Shown here in pieces: positions 54,001 through 62,556 of a stretch of 64,000 nt of DNA (the first letter of the stretch is position 1; every line of letters begins with the position of its first letter). The translations under genes and the position numbers were made by a program. Below the pieces are notes generated by a model, which did not search any database, had not been told where the DNA came from, and saw nothing but the letters and a program-made list of their open reading frames with translations. The stretch comes from Paenibacillus lutimineralis (GTDB taxonomy: Bacteria > Bacillota > Bacilli > Paenibacillales > Paenibacillaceae), in the NCBI RefSeq assembly GCF_003991425.1, contig NZ_CP034346.1, forward strand, positions 1,525,501 to 1,589,500, given 5' to 3'.

Positions 54001-56477
54001 TGGACAAATTCGACGCTGGATTTTTCCATATATCCCCTAGAGAAGCTGAACTGATGGATCCGCAGGAGCGGCTGATGCTTCAGTCCACATACCATACGCT
54101 GGAGGATGCGGGTTATGCCGGAGGAAAGGTTTCCGGTAAAAAAGTTGGCGTGTTCGTGGGAGTTATGAATTCCCACTACCAGATGCTCGGTGCTGAGCAG
54201 TATGCTAACGGGCAGCTGTTGGATGTGCGTTCCTCTTTCGCTTCCATCGCGAACCGCATTTCTTATTATTTCAACTTCAAAGGTCCGAGCATAGCTGTGG
54301 ATACTATGTGCTCCTCGGCACTGGTGGCAATCCACATGGCATGCGAGAGCATCCGGCACGGTGAAAGCGAGCTGGCTGTGGCTGGCAGCGTGAATACGGT
54401 CGTCCATCCCGCAAAGTATATTTTTCTGTCTGACCAAAGATTTGGTTCAACGGAAGGCAAATGCCGGGCTTTTGGGCAAGGCGGAGACGGATATGTTCCC
54501 GGCGAGGGTGTCGGGGCCGTATTACTGAAGCCGCTCGAAGCGGCCCGGCGCGATGGAGATCAGATTTACGGTGTTATCAAAGGCAGCGCTATCAATCATG
54601 GGGGGAAGGTCAGCTCCTATACGGTTCCTAATCCGAATGCCCAGGCAGAATTAATCGAGGAAGCTCTGATAAAGTCCGGAGTCCACCCGGAAGTGATTAA
54701 TTATATTGAAGCACATGGCACGGGAACAGCGCTTGGTGATCCGATCGAGATTGCTGGGTTGACCAAAGCGTTCAAGAAAACGACCTCTAAAACGGGATAT
54801 TGCGCCATTGGCTCAGTCAAAAGCAATATCGGTCACCTGGAATCAGCGGCTGGAATGGCTTCGCTCACCAAAGTGCTGCTGCAAATGAAGCATAAGCTTC
54901 TTGTACCGTCCATTCTGGCGGAAAAGCTGAATGACAATATCGACTTCGAGAAAACTCCGTTCTTCGTGCAGCGTTCGCTCCAGCCTTGGGAGCCGATTAT
55001 CGAGGAGGCGCCATCCGGGATGGTGGTGCATCCATTGACGGCGGGGATCAGCTCTTTCGGAGCAGGCGGAACCAATGCCCACCTCATCCTAGAGTCTTAT
55101 GAGCCTGAGGAGCGAACACCTGAAACGGAAAGAGAGCAACTGGTCGTGCTGTCCGCTAAGACACCGGACAAGCTAAGGGAGCAGGCGCTTAAGCTTGCGG
55201 AATATATCGGACTCCATCGTGAGGGAGGTAACCAGCACGCTGCTTCAGTAGACGAATATGCCTCCGTTCTGGAAGATACGCTCTGGAGCCAGACTGATAT
55301 TTATGATAAATGCGTACAGGTTATCGCGGAAGTACTCGGCGTGAATCCCGAACTTATCGATTGGGATGAGGATTTATCCAGCCTCAGCGCAGATGCGGTG
55401 CACCGTGTTGCTATTGCTACACAGCTCCGCGAGATTTTCCAAGGTAACTATGATGAGGAAGCTTTTTGGAACAGCCGTACGTTACGGGAGTTAATGAACC
55501 GGTATGCAGAGGTAGGGCGGAAGCGCCGGAATCCTGCTTCGCCGGACACCGAGAACTATACGCTGCGGCTTGAGGATATTGCCTACACGTTGCAAACCGG
55601 GCGTGAAATGTTCGATGAGCGGACGGCCTTTGTTTGCCGCAGCATAGCGGGTCTCCGTGATATGCTAATCCGCTTTGGTACGGGTGAACGAAACATGACG
55701 GATGTTTACACCAGCGTCCCTGGAACGCAGCGGGAAATGACCTCAATTTTATTTCATAACGATACCGGCAGTCAGTTTATAGATCGAATTTTAAGTAGCA
55801 GGAACCTTCCGCAAATTGCCCAGCTGTGGCTTTTGAAGGTGGATATCCCCTGGAAGCAACTCCATGAAGGAAGCGCTCCATCCCTGATCTCACTGCCGAA
55901 TTACAGCTTCAGCAAGAAAAGTTATTGGATCGGTAAAGGCTACATGACACAGGCCGCTGAGCAATACGGTTCAGAATCAGCTGGGATAGACATTGCTTCA
56001 GAACGTTTGGAAACGATAATGGATCTGATTGCGGTTAGTGATGATGCGCCGGAAGGGCTTCCCCAGGAGGTCGTCCCACCAGAGAGTAGCAAGGTGGAAC
56101 AAATGATTGAAGAATGCCTGTTCCGGACGCTGGGCGAAGTCATTTACACCGAGGCCGAAGGTATTAACGACGACATTCCATTTTCGGAGTTGGGTATCAA
56201 CTCAGTGTTGACCCTGGAATTGGTAGACAAGCTGAATCATCGGCTTGGCATTGCCCTGCACTCCAATGACTTGTTCAATTTCAACACGGCGCGACTGCTT
56301 GTAGAGCATATCCTAGAGACGTATTCCACTAGAATCGGGCTTGCTCGGCATAACGAAGTTGACCTAAACCCGGAAGCTGCTTTGGAAACCTTGAATCCGG
56401 TGGAAATCGGGAATCACGCTTTGACGAACGTTAAAATCAACCTAAACGAACTGGAACTACTACTGGAGGAGAGCTGA
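48057..56477 (+). CDS. Trans-AT type I polyketide synthase: KS-DH-KR-ACP-KS-ACP
   Basis: A 2806-residue multimodular PKS without a built-in functional acyltransferase. KS1 (about 20-450) has Cys192 in DTACSSSL, His327 in EAHGTGT and His367 in NIGH. The linker holds a remnant resembling an AT with GEHQGE (629-634) where GHSxGE is expected. DH (about 960-1245) has His998 in DHIVDNRVILPG and Asp1164. KR (about 1265-1700) has TGGMGRIG (1486-1493) and Tyr1628; no LDD motif, so A-type stereochemistry is possible. ACP1 has Ser1808 (GIDSIM). KS2 (about 1911-2340) has Cys2085 in DTMCSSAL. An ACP-like insert without Ser (about 2405-2475, Ala2447) follows, then ACP2 with Ser2716 (GINSVL). There is no N-terminal loading module. 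It predicts one reduced and dehydrated extension, then one left as beta-keto unless modified in trans. Confidence 0.93.
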   Translation: MVSKTDSFTTNTQGSPSPSDVAIVGIGCRFPDADHYDQYWDNMISHVNSVRKISRKRWETGRFGLKNEADLGWENGQFVKYCASLNDLDKFDHSFFNLSPREVTSMDPQQRMLLEETWHCLEDSGIPLEELQRMGTSVYVGVTGNDYSLAALTGGEHVDHYAGLGNFECIAANRISYFLGLHGESLSLDTACSSSLVAVHKARQNLQSGEAKYAIAAGVCLSYHPWRYVTFSKSNMMSRDGQCKAFDENADGFVQGEGVGVLLLQRLEDAIAEGSHIYGVIRGSAVNHCGASQTIAAPSMKAQMDVVETALRQAGLSAATVNYIEAHGTGTALGDPIEVEALTRVFSQYTNEKQFCTIGSVKTNIGHLASAAGMAGLIRVLLMMKHKKIPAMLNLSSLNPLLDWEYTPFRVATANADWRPVNEHTPLRAGVSGFGFGGVNAHVILESYGHESLKRSKQAEESHIFALSALNGNSLRNQIEAWKMHVHSPEVTDETIGDICKTLLSGRRHCTEHRIGAVVRGKADIEALLASATAGQGIGRAQTDLQLQLTNTVYRGYSNIKPLMEQAYISQYFEDALSAVEAAGKSKPRSGIRFYRWKKDRAAAYSFIVNYALTKALIGLGVPISLVGGEHQGELLALAISGMITPAEAYAALIGEEAVDHWNLRRPELSYIGSNVPVPINRLNIGTEYPARLREQQVEDCDSDSLRHYTQKARILSKTQFTFKKYLKDWDQALAPWGLTAEALLNDEELLTGGAPLLEKRRILLLLVAYGSLLKLNRKWDLTDRVGIRNDWLNELIQLVADEVLTREMATSLLLSEDGALEAVCGQINERQGLLHADSPYSHLYDASDHLAEILDLHVWKAQLKEQLRERGTLQTQVIRITHSGIEQASLSPSSGGLYGLNALLVKLWIAGADINWNLLYPSGSYRKRPLPGYSFERTQHWVQLRESTGAVGPGGLEIPTVSAMRTAHPMLDLDKSSPESGLFVKTLKRSDFYVGDHIVDNRVILPGVAYLELARAAGELAAGQPVKTIRDVMWVNRMEIEDICDAYIQIYHEAEFMRFQVYTLLNGVKIRHCQGKLSIADSGNRRPAAMDIAGIQARCAARISKAFCYKDVFENFIGFRYGSGFQATTEAFGGEGESLEKLDLPLHLVESFNDYELHPSIVDAALRAVTWVGGMEAYKQLRLHIPFALGEFKIYGRLTPSCYSYARLDPESAGKKAGMKRFQIFILNEQGEVLAEARDFTIRAIQPKPPILEASQVHLYTESWVETKVRKVEGGAVHVLYFGKDNGNAGKLAKALEKEQGKAARQILFVQQGPAYEFDSGGSEYMLNTARPEDYLRLFEELGNQGLRIDSIVYEWDKPEIVDEFCSIYYLFQAASQVNPKQLVRFVFVSAGSGVQVGAGMLKGLCKAFQSLYRMVQPSIVYVDDPEELPRLAAKELFANKTAYCPVVAYRKGVRSLKIIHTLEGLPLRSEGSNGFRSGGTYLITGGMGRIGLAVAEFVLAKYSANVVLVGRSALDDNRRRQLERLESLPGQVIYLDADLSDLKAGDTIVKQAKKIFGVINGVIHCAGVLGVKTLSEAVPGELPEVLLPKIHGAVGLDEATRNEKLDFFILFSSISAIIGDFGRGSYAAANSFMDQFAEWRAERVLAGERYGASLSINWPVWSEGSMQLSPVEEVQYRKQAGLERLETSTGLKLLERLAGTPLTRAIVTCGDAQVINRMMDVKEGALAREGGRGLPEFNAGVADAAHHNDRNGQKERVLNASSQRVNHAALEQTIENYLKDVVSKATGISPSQLQTDANFSKYGIDSIMIMDLNSILERDFSDLPSTLFFEYNTIGQLAGFFKEHHEEYFQTVQTDLCVLPEAKSSSAGIPAASKDIWGNSTTELVPNEALSSEPGERKHFIDEDLEPLERSSRCDIAIVGMSGQYPMADTLDEFWEILSQGKDCVTEIPAERWDYRKDFDPEKGKSNKVYTKWGAFMNDVDKFDAGFFHISPREAELMDPQERLMLQSTYHTLEDAGYAGGKVSGKKVGVFVGVMNSHYQMLGAEQYANGQLLDVRSSFASIANRISYYFNFKGPSIAVDTMCSSALVAIHMACESIRHGESELAVAGSVNTVVHPAKYIFLSDQRFGSTEGKCRAFGQGGDGYVPGEGVGAVLLKPLEAARRDGDQIYGVIKGSAINHGGKVSSYTVPNPNAQAELIEEALIKSGVHPEVINYIEAHGTGTALGDPIEIAGLTKAFKKTTSKTGYCAIGSVKSNIGHLESAAGMASLTKVLLQMKHKLLVPSILAEKLNDNIDFEKTPFFVQRSLQPWEPIIEEAPSGMVVHPLTAGISSFGAGGTNAHLILESYEPEERTPETEREQLVVLSAKTPDKLREQALKLAEYIGLHREGGNQHAASVDEYASVLEDTLWSQTDIYDKCVQVIAEVLGVNPELIDWDEDLSSLSADAVHRVAIATQLREIFQGNYDEEAFWNSRTLRELMNRYAEVGRKRRNPASPDTENYTLRLEDIAYTLQTGREMFDERTAFVCRSIAGLRDMLIRFGTGERNMTDVYTSVPGTQREMTSILFHNDTGSQFIDRILSSRNLPQIAQLWLLKVDIPWKQLHEGSAPSLISLPNYSFSKKSYWIGKGYMTQAAEQYGSESAGIDIASERLETIMDLIAVSDDAPEGLPQEVVPPESSKVEQMIEECLFRTLGEVIYTEAEGINDDIPFSELGINSVLTLELVDKLNHRLGIALHSNDLFNFNTARLLVEHILETYSTRIGLARHNEVDLNPEAALETLNPVEIGNHALTNVKINLNELELLLEES

Positions 56478-56481
56478 AACC

Positions 56482-59400
56482 ATGCTGAATACTACTGAAA
56501 CAGTCAAGCGGCAGGCTACCGCGGATTATGAAATTGCCATTGTTGGCATTTCAGGTAAATTCTCGGGCAGCCGCGATGTGAACCAGTTTTGGGAAGGTCT
56601 CATTCATGAACAAAGTAGTCTGCAGGAGCTACCGCCGGAACGTCCCGAATTGTTTCGGCTTGCACAAGAAGACATGAAGCATATCCGATACGGGGGATTT
56701 ATTCCTGATGTGGACCAATTTGATCCTTTGTTTTTCCGCATTTCACCCAAAGAAGCGGAGCATATGGATCCCCGGCAGCGGCTGTTTCTGGAGGAATCTT
56801 GGAAGGCCGTAGAAGATGCGGGTTACTCCTTACAGGAGTTGTCGGGCACCAAATGTGGGGTATTCGTGGGGATTCAGCAAGGCGAATATCTAGAGCGCTT
56901 CCGGGATGAAGCCAACGAACAAGTCCCAACAGGTAACAGCCTATCTGTGATCCCGGCCCGTATTTCCTATCTGCTTAATTTGAAAGGGCCAAGCGTAGCT
57001 CTTGATACTGCATGTTCCTCCTCCCTGGTGGCACTCTCGTTGGCCTGCGACAGTCTGATCAATGGCAGCAGTGAGATGGCGATTGCTGGAGGCATCCAAA
57101 TCATGCTTACGCCATCAATTTATTTGTCCCTTGGAAAGCTGGGCATGTTGAATGCCGATGGAATCTGCAAGCCGTTCGCCGATGGGGCGGACGGCATCGG
57201 ATTGGGGGAAGGCGTAGGTGTAGCTGTCCTGAAGAAATATTCCTCCGCCATACGCGATGGTGATCATATTTATGGGGTCATCAAAGGCATCGGGGTGAAC
57301 CAGGATGGTAAAACCAACGGAATCACTGCTCCCAGCGGCTTGGCTCAGGCTTCGCTTGAACGCGGGATTTACGAAAAATATGGGATCGATCCAGCTGAGA
57401 TTACTTATGTGGAGGCGCATGGTACTGGAACTCGCCTGGGAGATCCGATTGAAGTAGGGGCGCTCACGGAAGCTTTCGGCCCTTTTACCGCGAAGAAGCA
57501 GTATTGCCATCTGGGCTCGATCAAAGGCAATATCGGACATACGCTGTCCGCTTCAGGTATGGCAAGCCTATTCAAGGTGCTGCTCAGCCTGAAGCACGGG
57601 AAGATTCCCGCGACGCTTCATTGCAGCAGCCTCAACCCGTTGATTGATTTCAAAAACAGTCCTTTCTACGTAGGAAATCGTACTGAGGATTGGCATCGTC
57701 TGGATGGGCGTCCACGCATGGCGGCAGTAAGCTCCTTTGGAATGAGCGGAACCAATTGCCATATGGTGATTGCCGAGCATATGGAGCTGGGCGCGGGAGA
57801 ACGACCGGCTGGAGAGATGAAGCCTCTTCTGTTTGCGCTGTCGGCCAAAAGCGATAGAGCATTAGAAATACAGGCGCGCCGTTTGCTCGTCTATCTACGG
57901 CAGCAGGGTGCAGTCGAGAGTATTGAAGATATCTCTTTTACATTGCTGGCAGGCAGGGATCATTATGATTACCGTAGCATGTTTGTTGCCGACAGCAGAA
58001 TAGAGCTGATTCGAGAATTGGAAGCTTTTCTAGAGCGGCGGCCAAGTCCCGGATGGTACCGAGGGGAAGGCGGCAGCGGGAACAAGAGGGTGAATTCTGA
58101 GTTAAAAGTCAAGATAAACGGGCTGCTGAAGCAACTTCGGGAAGGCATCCTTGGGGCAGTGGATCGAGACAAGGCGCTCAATATTATTTCGAATTATTAC
58201 ATTAAGGGCTTTGAGGCGGACTTCAAGGTCATGTTCGCTCCAGTAGATCGTCGGAGAGTGTCTTTGCCCACGTATCCTTTTGAATACATACGCTGTTGGA
58301 TAGAAGAGCAGGAACTCGGCGGAACAGCCACGACTTCTCTTAAGGGGGGAGAATCTCATCCGCTACTGCACCGTAATGTATCCACAATAGAGGGGATACG
58401 CTTTATTAGCGAAACCTTATCCGGCCACCCCAATTTTATTTACAAAACTGTCTTTAACCAACGAATGGTCAGTGAGGCTATACTGCTCGAAATAGCGGCA
58501 AAAGCAACGGAGCTTGGCGGCGGAGGCTCCACCGACCTGCTTAAGGATATCCAGTTTACGCACCCGCTTAAGGCTGGATCAGAGGAGCAGAGGCTTTGCG
58601 TCGAACTGCAGGGAGCAGAGGACTCTTTTCGGTTTGGTATTTTTTATGAGGAAACGGGGCGGAGAATTGTTGCAGCCGGATCATCCGTAACCGAAATAGT
58701 TACCAAGAAAGTGGAAGCAAGCGGGTTTAATATTCGAAGCTTTAAAGCGGGGGCCGCGCAGATCCTTACATCCCAACAGTTCTACAGCGCATTGGCCGAT
58801 CAAGGCTTGGAATACGATGAACAAGCGCAAATCGCAGAAAAATTGTACAGCAGCCTGTCTGGGTATCTGGTGGCCGTTACACCTTCTGCGTGTTGTAGGG
58901 AAGGCTATGTCATCCCGCCGTTGCTGACAGAAGCGATTCTTCAGGTCACCAATCTGGATATTATGCGCATGGGAGGCACGTTGTCCACAGTTTATGCTCT
59001 TGGCGAAATTCGATTGATCGGCGATCTGGAAGATGGGCGGTATATTCATTTGACGGGGAGCGGAAACAGCTATGACGCAAGGGTGCTAAATGAAGAAGGC
59101 GAGGCTGTTCTGATCATTAACCGGCTCCGGATGGCTCCCCTTGCCACGGACAATTTGTCTCACGGTGGGGACTATGTATTGCTGAAGAAAGAGTGGAGGC
59201 AAGCGGAACATCAACCACAGCCGCAGCCTGCAAGACCGGATGGACGTTTCATCATCATTGTAAACGATGAAATGAACGAGGAGGCGTTAGCCGAGATCTA
59301 CGCATCATTTGATACCGTGCTGGTCATTGGAGGGGGTGGGCTTCGCGATTCGCAGGACGGATTCCTTACTGCCGATTTCTGGGAGGAGGGGGGCAGTGAT

Positions 59401-62400
59401 GCAGCGATTGAGACTATACTTGGGCTGAAGACACATATCCGCGCAGTCATCGACTTCTCTGATCTTCATTCTGAGCCGCATCACCGTTCCAAGCAAAACT
59501 ACGGAAAAATTAAGCTGCTGCAGGCACTCGTAAAGAAGCATGCCAGAGGCTTGTGTATTCTCCATTTGACGAGCGGTCTGCAAGGCGTAAATGGGCGAAC
59601 GGAGACGTTGGCAGGAGCGGAGATTGCTGCAATCATACGAACCATTCGTGCGGAATACAAGGAAGTGCGGGCTCAGACGGTGGACATTGGCCGATCGTCG
59701 TCGTCGTTGGTACAAGATGCCATTAATACAGTTTATGCCGAGCTTAGTATCGATTCGGCTGAAGCTGAACTCTCCTATAATGATGGAATTCGCTTCAAGC
59801 CCGTATTTGCTTCCTTGAAGCAAGCCAATAAATGGGCTTCTCGCAACATGGAAGGCGAAGGTGGTATCACGCTTGACCCCGGTAAGTTTTATGTCGTGAC
59901 CGGAGGTACCCGAGGCATTGGGGCGGAGGTCGTCCGCCTGCTTGCCAGAAGGGGTGTGAGGAAGCTTGTGCTGATGGGCGTTCAACCTCTGCCTTCCAGA
60001 ACTAATTGGGATGAGATTCTTACATCGGATATGGCTTCTTCTGGTATTCAATCCAGAGTGAAGCGGATATTGGAATTGGAAGCAGCAGGTGTGGATGTCA
60101 AATTCTATTCCGGATCATTGACCGACAAGGCGCGGCTTTCGCCTTTCTTCGCTGAAATCAGGCGGCAATGGGGTGAGATTGGCGGTGTCATACACTGTGC
60201 GGGTTCTAATCTGAACAATCACCCAGCCTTTATTAATAAAAAGATCGGTGACATCCGGCAGGTATTCGAGCCCAAAGTTGAAGGCCTGGAAATGCTAGGC
60301 GATTTGTTTGCGGATGACAGGCTGGATTTCTTCGTGGCCTTCTCCTCCATCTCGGCCGCTTTGCCTGTACTATCTGCTGGACTTAGCGATTACAGTGCGG
60401 CCAACTGCTATTCGGATCTGTATATCCGCCATCAGCAGGAATTGGGGCGCAAGCATTTCCAGTCGATTATTTGGCCAAGCTGGTCGGAAGTCGGTATGTT
60501 GGCCGATACTGGGTTCCCGCTAAGCTCGTTGTATACTGGGGCAGGCTTCACCGCTCACAGCTTGGCCGACGGCTTATTCATGCTTGAAGATGCTATGTCG
60601 GGGAAAGAGCCTAGCGTGATGCCTGCTATCGTGAGCAGCGAAGCCTTTGATCCCGGAGCGATTCTGCGGCCTGGCCCGGTCACTAAGGTCGATACAGAGA
60701 AGCATGTGCCTGAGAATCGGTCCCGGGTGCATACGAACGATGGGGAATTCCCCCCAAATGCAATTAAGCGCGCCACTGCGCAGATTATGCATATTTTTGG
60801 CGAGGAGTTAAAGCTGCCGAAGGATCGGTTGCGTGAAGATCTGCCGTTTGCAGAAATCGGCGTTGACTCCATCCTGCTCATTGAAGTCATCAAAAAGCTG
60901 GACGACGCATTCCATACACGCATCGACCCAGCCCTGTTCTTTGAGCTTCGCGATATGAAGGCGTTGGCAGAGCATCTTCTAGTTGGGGGTAACGCGGAAT
61001 TCCAGGAGGAAGCAAGGGAGCCAGGACGGAGCCGAGAGGACGACGGACTGAAGCTGGCTGACGGCTTCGACCGCGTTCCGGAATATGGAACAAACTGCAC
61101 GGAGAAGCGGAGGAAAGCCTCCGGCCCGACCGACAAAGACAGCCGGATCGCCGTAATCGGTATTGGCTGCCATTTCCCGGGTGCTCCGGACAAGGACACC
61201 TTCTGGAACAACTTGAAGCAGGGCGTAGACAGCATTACCGAGGTACCGTGCAGTAGATGGAACGCAGAAGAGCTGTATTCTCCCGTTCCCACTGAAGGCA
61301 AAAGTATAAGCAAATGGGGCGGATTTATTGAAGATATTGAACTCTTTGATAACGAGTATTTTGAGATTAAAGAGAATCCCGAGCAGATCAGCCCTCTGAT
61401 GAGGCAGTGCCTGGAAGTCACCGCCGAGGTGTTTCTCGACGCAGGATATGAGAAATCTGAGATCAGCGGACGCAAGGTGGGGATATTTATCGGTGCCCAC
61501 CCCGGTTCCTATCCGAACTGGGTGCAGGATTTCAATAAAAATACCATTATCGGCATCGGGCAGAATTTCATCGCCTCCTATGCCTCACATTATTTTAATT
61601 TGAAGGGACCGAGTCTTACCGTAGACAGCGCATGCTCCTCCTCGCTGATGAGCTTGCATCTGGCTTGCCAGAGTATCCGTACCGGTGAATCGGAAATGGC
61701 TGTTGCCGGCGGCGTTGACCTCATCCTCGACGAGCGACCGTACCTTGTGTTCAGCGCCTCCAAAGCGATGTCGCCCGATGGCAAATGTCACACCTTCGAT
61801 GTCGATGCAAATGGAATTGTGCCGGGCGAAGGCTGTGGCGTAGTGCTATTGAAGGCGCTGGATAAGGCGCTTGCCGATGGTGACCGCATTTACACGGTTA
61901 TTGAAGCGACAGCGGCGAATAATGACGGGCGAACGATGGGTGTCACTACCCCAAGCAAGCAGGCCCAGGAAGAGGTCATTGCCGACGCGATTACTCGAGC
62001 AGGTATTGATCCGCGAACTATCGGATATGTCGAGACCCATGGCACAGGAACCATGATTGGCGATCCAATCGAATTGAAGGCTCTAACCACCGTATACAAG
62101 ACGTACACCGATGACATCGGATTCTGCGGCGTCGGCAGCGTAAAGACCAACATAGGCCACTGCCTGAGCGCAGCGGGGATAGCAAGCTTTATCAAGGCTT
62201 CATTATGTGTTTACTACAAGATACTGGTTCCGACTCTGAATTGCAGCAAGCCAAATCCGCGCTTCGATTTTGAGAACTCGCCGTTCTACCCTGTCTTGGA
62301 GACAACTGCATGGCGCAAACATGGAGATGCGAGACGGGCGGCCATCAGTTCCTTCGGCTTCGGGGGAACCAATGTGCACGCTATTATCGGCGAATGCACG

Positions 62401-62556
62401 GAAGGGTTGCTATGCGGTTATTCGGAACGTAGAAAACCTCTGCCTGCGACGCGGTTCCAACGCGCCAGGGCCTGGGTTGACGGTAGGAAAGCAGCATGCA
62501 ATCCATCCGGGGCAGATCAGGATCAATTGTCATTTTTGCAATTCGTAGAAGAATGA
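56482..62556 (+). CDS. Trans-AT type I polyketide synthase: KS-DH(degenerate)-KR-ACP-KS
   Basis: A 2024-residue PKS, four bases after the previous stop with GGAGGAGAG before the ATG. KS3 (about 15-435) has Cys178 in DTACSSSL, EAHGTGT and NIGH. A DH-like domain (about 620-890) follows but lacks the catalytic His of HxxxGxxxxP (KTVFNQRMVSEAI instead) and has Glu for the second-site Asp (PPLLTEAILQ). KR (about 900-1370) has TGGTRGIG (1140-1147) and Tyr1304 in DYSAANC. ACP3 has Ser1463 (GVDSIL). KS4 (about 1553-1973) has Cys1718 in DSACSSSL, VETHGTGT and NIGH. The protein ends about 50 residues after KS4; the processing domains of that module are in the next gene. Predicted outcome: a beta-hydroxy extension, then KS4 elongation on a split module. 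Confidence 0.93.
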   Translation: MLNTTETVKRQATADYEIAIVGISGKFSGSRDVNQFWEGLIHEQSSLQELPPERPELFRLAQEDMKHIRYGGFIPDVDQFDPLFFRISPKEAEHMDPRQRLFLEESWKAVEDAGYSLQELSGTKCGVFVGIQQGEYLERFRDEANEQVPTGNSLSVIPARISYLLNLKGPSVALDTACSSSLVALSLACDSLINGSSEMAIAGGIQIMLTPSIYLSLGKLGMLNADGICKPFADGADGIGLGEGVGVAVLKKYSSAIRDGDHIYGVIKGIGVNQDGKTNGITAPSGLAQASLERGIYEKYGIDPAEITYVEAHGTGTRLGDPIEVGALTEAFGPFTAKKQYCHLGSIKGNIGHTLSASGMASLFKVLLSLKHGKIPATLHCSSLNPLIDFKNSPFYVGNRTEDWHRLDGRPRMAAVSSFGMSGTNCHMVIAEHMELGAGERPAGEMKPLLFALSAKSDRALEIQARRLLVYLRQQGAVESIEDISFTLLAGRDHYDYRSMFVADSRIELIRELEAFLERRPSPGWYRGEGGSGNKRVNSELKVKINGLLKQLREGILGAVDRDKALNIISNYYIKGFEADFKVMFAPVDRRRVSLPTYPFEYIRCWIEEQELGGTATTSLKGGESHPLLHRNVSTIEGIRFISETLSGHPNFIYKTVFNQRMVSEAILLEIAAKATELGGGGSTDLLKDIQFTHPLKAGSEEQRLCVELQGAEDSFRFGIFYEETGRRIVAAGSSVTEIVTKKVEASGFNIRSFKAGAAQILTSQQFYSALADQGLEYDEQAQIAEKLYSSLSGYLVAVTPSACCREGYVIPPLLTEAILQVTNLDIMRMGGTLSTVYALGEIRLIGDLEDGRYIHLTGSGNSYDARVLNEEGEAVLIINRLRMAPLATDNLSHGGDYVLLKKEWRQAEHQPQPQPARPDGRFIIIVNDEMNEEALAEIYASFDTVLVIGGGGLRDSQDGFLTADFWEEGGSDAAIETILGLKTHIRAVIDFSDLHSEPHHRSKQNYGKIKLLQALVKKHARGLCILHLTSGLQGVNGRTETLAGAEIAAIIRTIRAEYKEVRAQTVDIGRSSSSLVQDAINTVYAELSIDSAEAELSYNDGIRFKPVFASLKQANKWASRNMEGEGGITLDPGKFYVVTGGTRGIGAEVVRLLARRGVRKLVLMGVQPLPSRTNWDEILTSDMASSGIQSRVKRILELEAAGVDVKFYSGSLTDKARLSPFFAEIRRQWGEIGGVIHCAGSNLNNHPAFINKKIGDIRQVFEPKVEGLEMLGDLFADDRLDFFVAFSSISAALPVLSAGLSDYSAANCYSDLYIRHQQELGRKHFQSIIWPSWSEVGMLADTGFPLSSLYTGAGFTAHSLADGLFMLEDAMSGKEPSVMPAIVSSEAFDPGAILRPGPVTKVDTEKHVPENRSRVHTNDGEFPPNAIKRATAQIMHIFGEELKLPKDRLREDLPFAEIGVDSILLIEVIKKLDDAFHTRIDPALFFELRDMKALAEHLLVGGNAEFQEEAREPGRSREDDGLKLADGFDRVPEYGTNCTEKRRKASGPTDKDSRIAVIGIGCHFPGAPDKDTFWNNLKQGVDSITEVPCSRWNAEELYSPVPTEGKSISKWGGFIEDIELFDNEYFEIKENPEQISPLMRQCLEVTAEVFLDAGYEKSEISGRKVGIFIGAHPGSYPNWVQDFNKNTIIGIGQNFIASYASHYFNLKGPSLTVDSACSSSLMSLHLACQSIRTGESEMAVAGGVDLILDERPYLVFSASKAMSPDGKCHTFDVDANGIVPGEGCGVVLLKALDKALADGDRIYTVIEATAANNDGRTMGVTTPSKQAQEEVIADAITRAGIDPRTIGYVETHGTGTMIGDPIELKALTTVYKTYTDDIGFCGVGSVKTNIGHCLSAAGIASFIKASLCVYYKILVPTLNCSKPNPRFDFENSPFYPVLETTAWRKHGDARRAAISSFGFGGTNVHAIIGECTEGLLCGYSERRKPLPATRFQRARAWVDGRKAACNPSGADQDQLSFLQFVEE

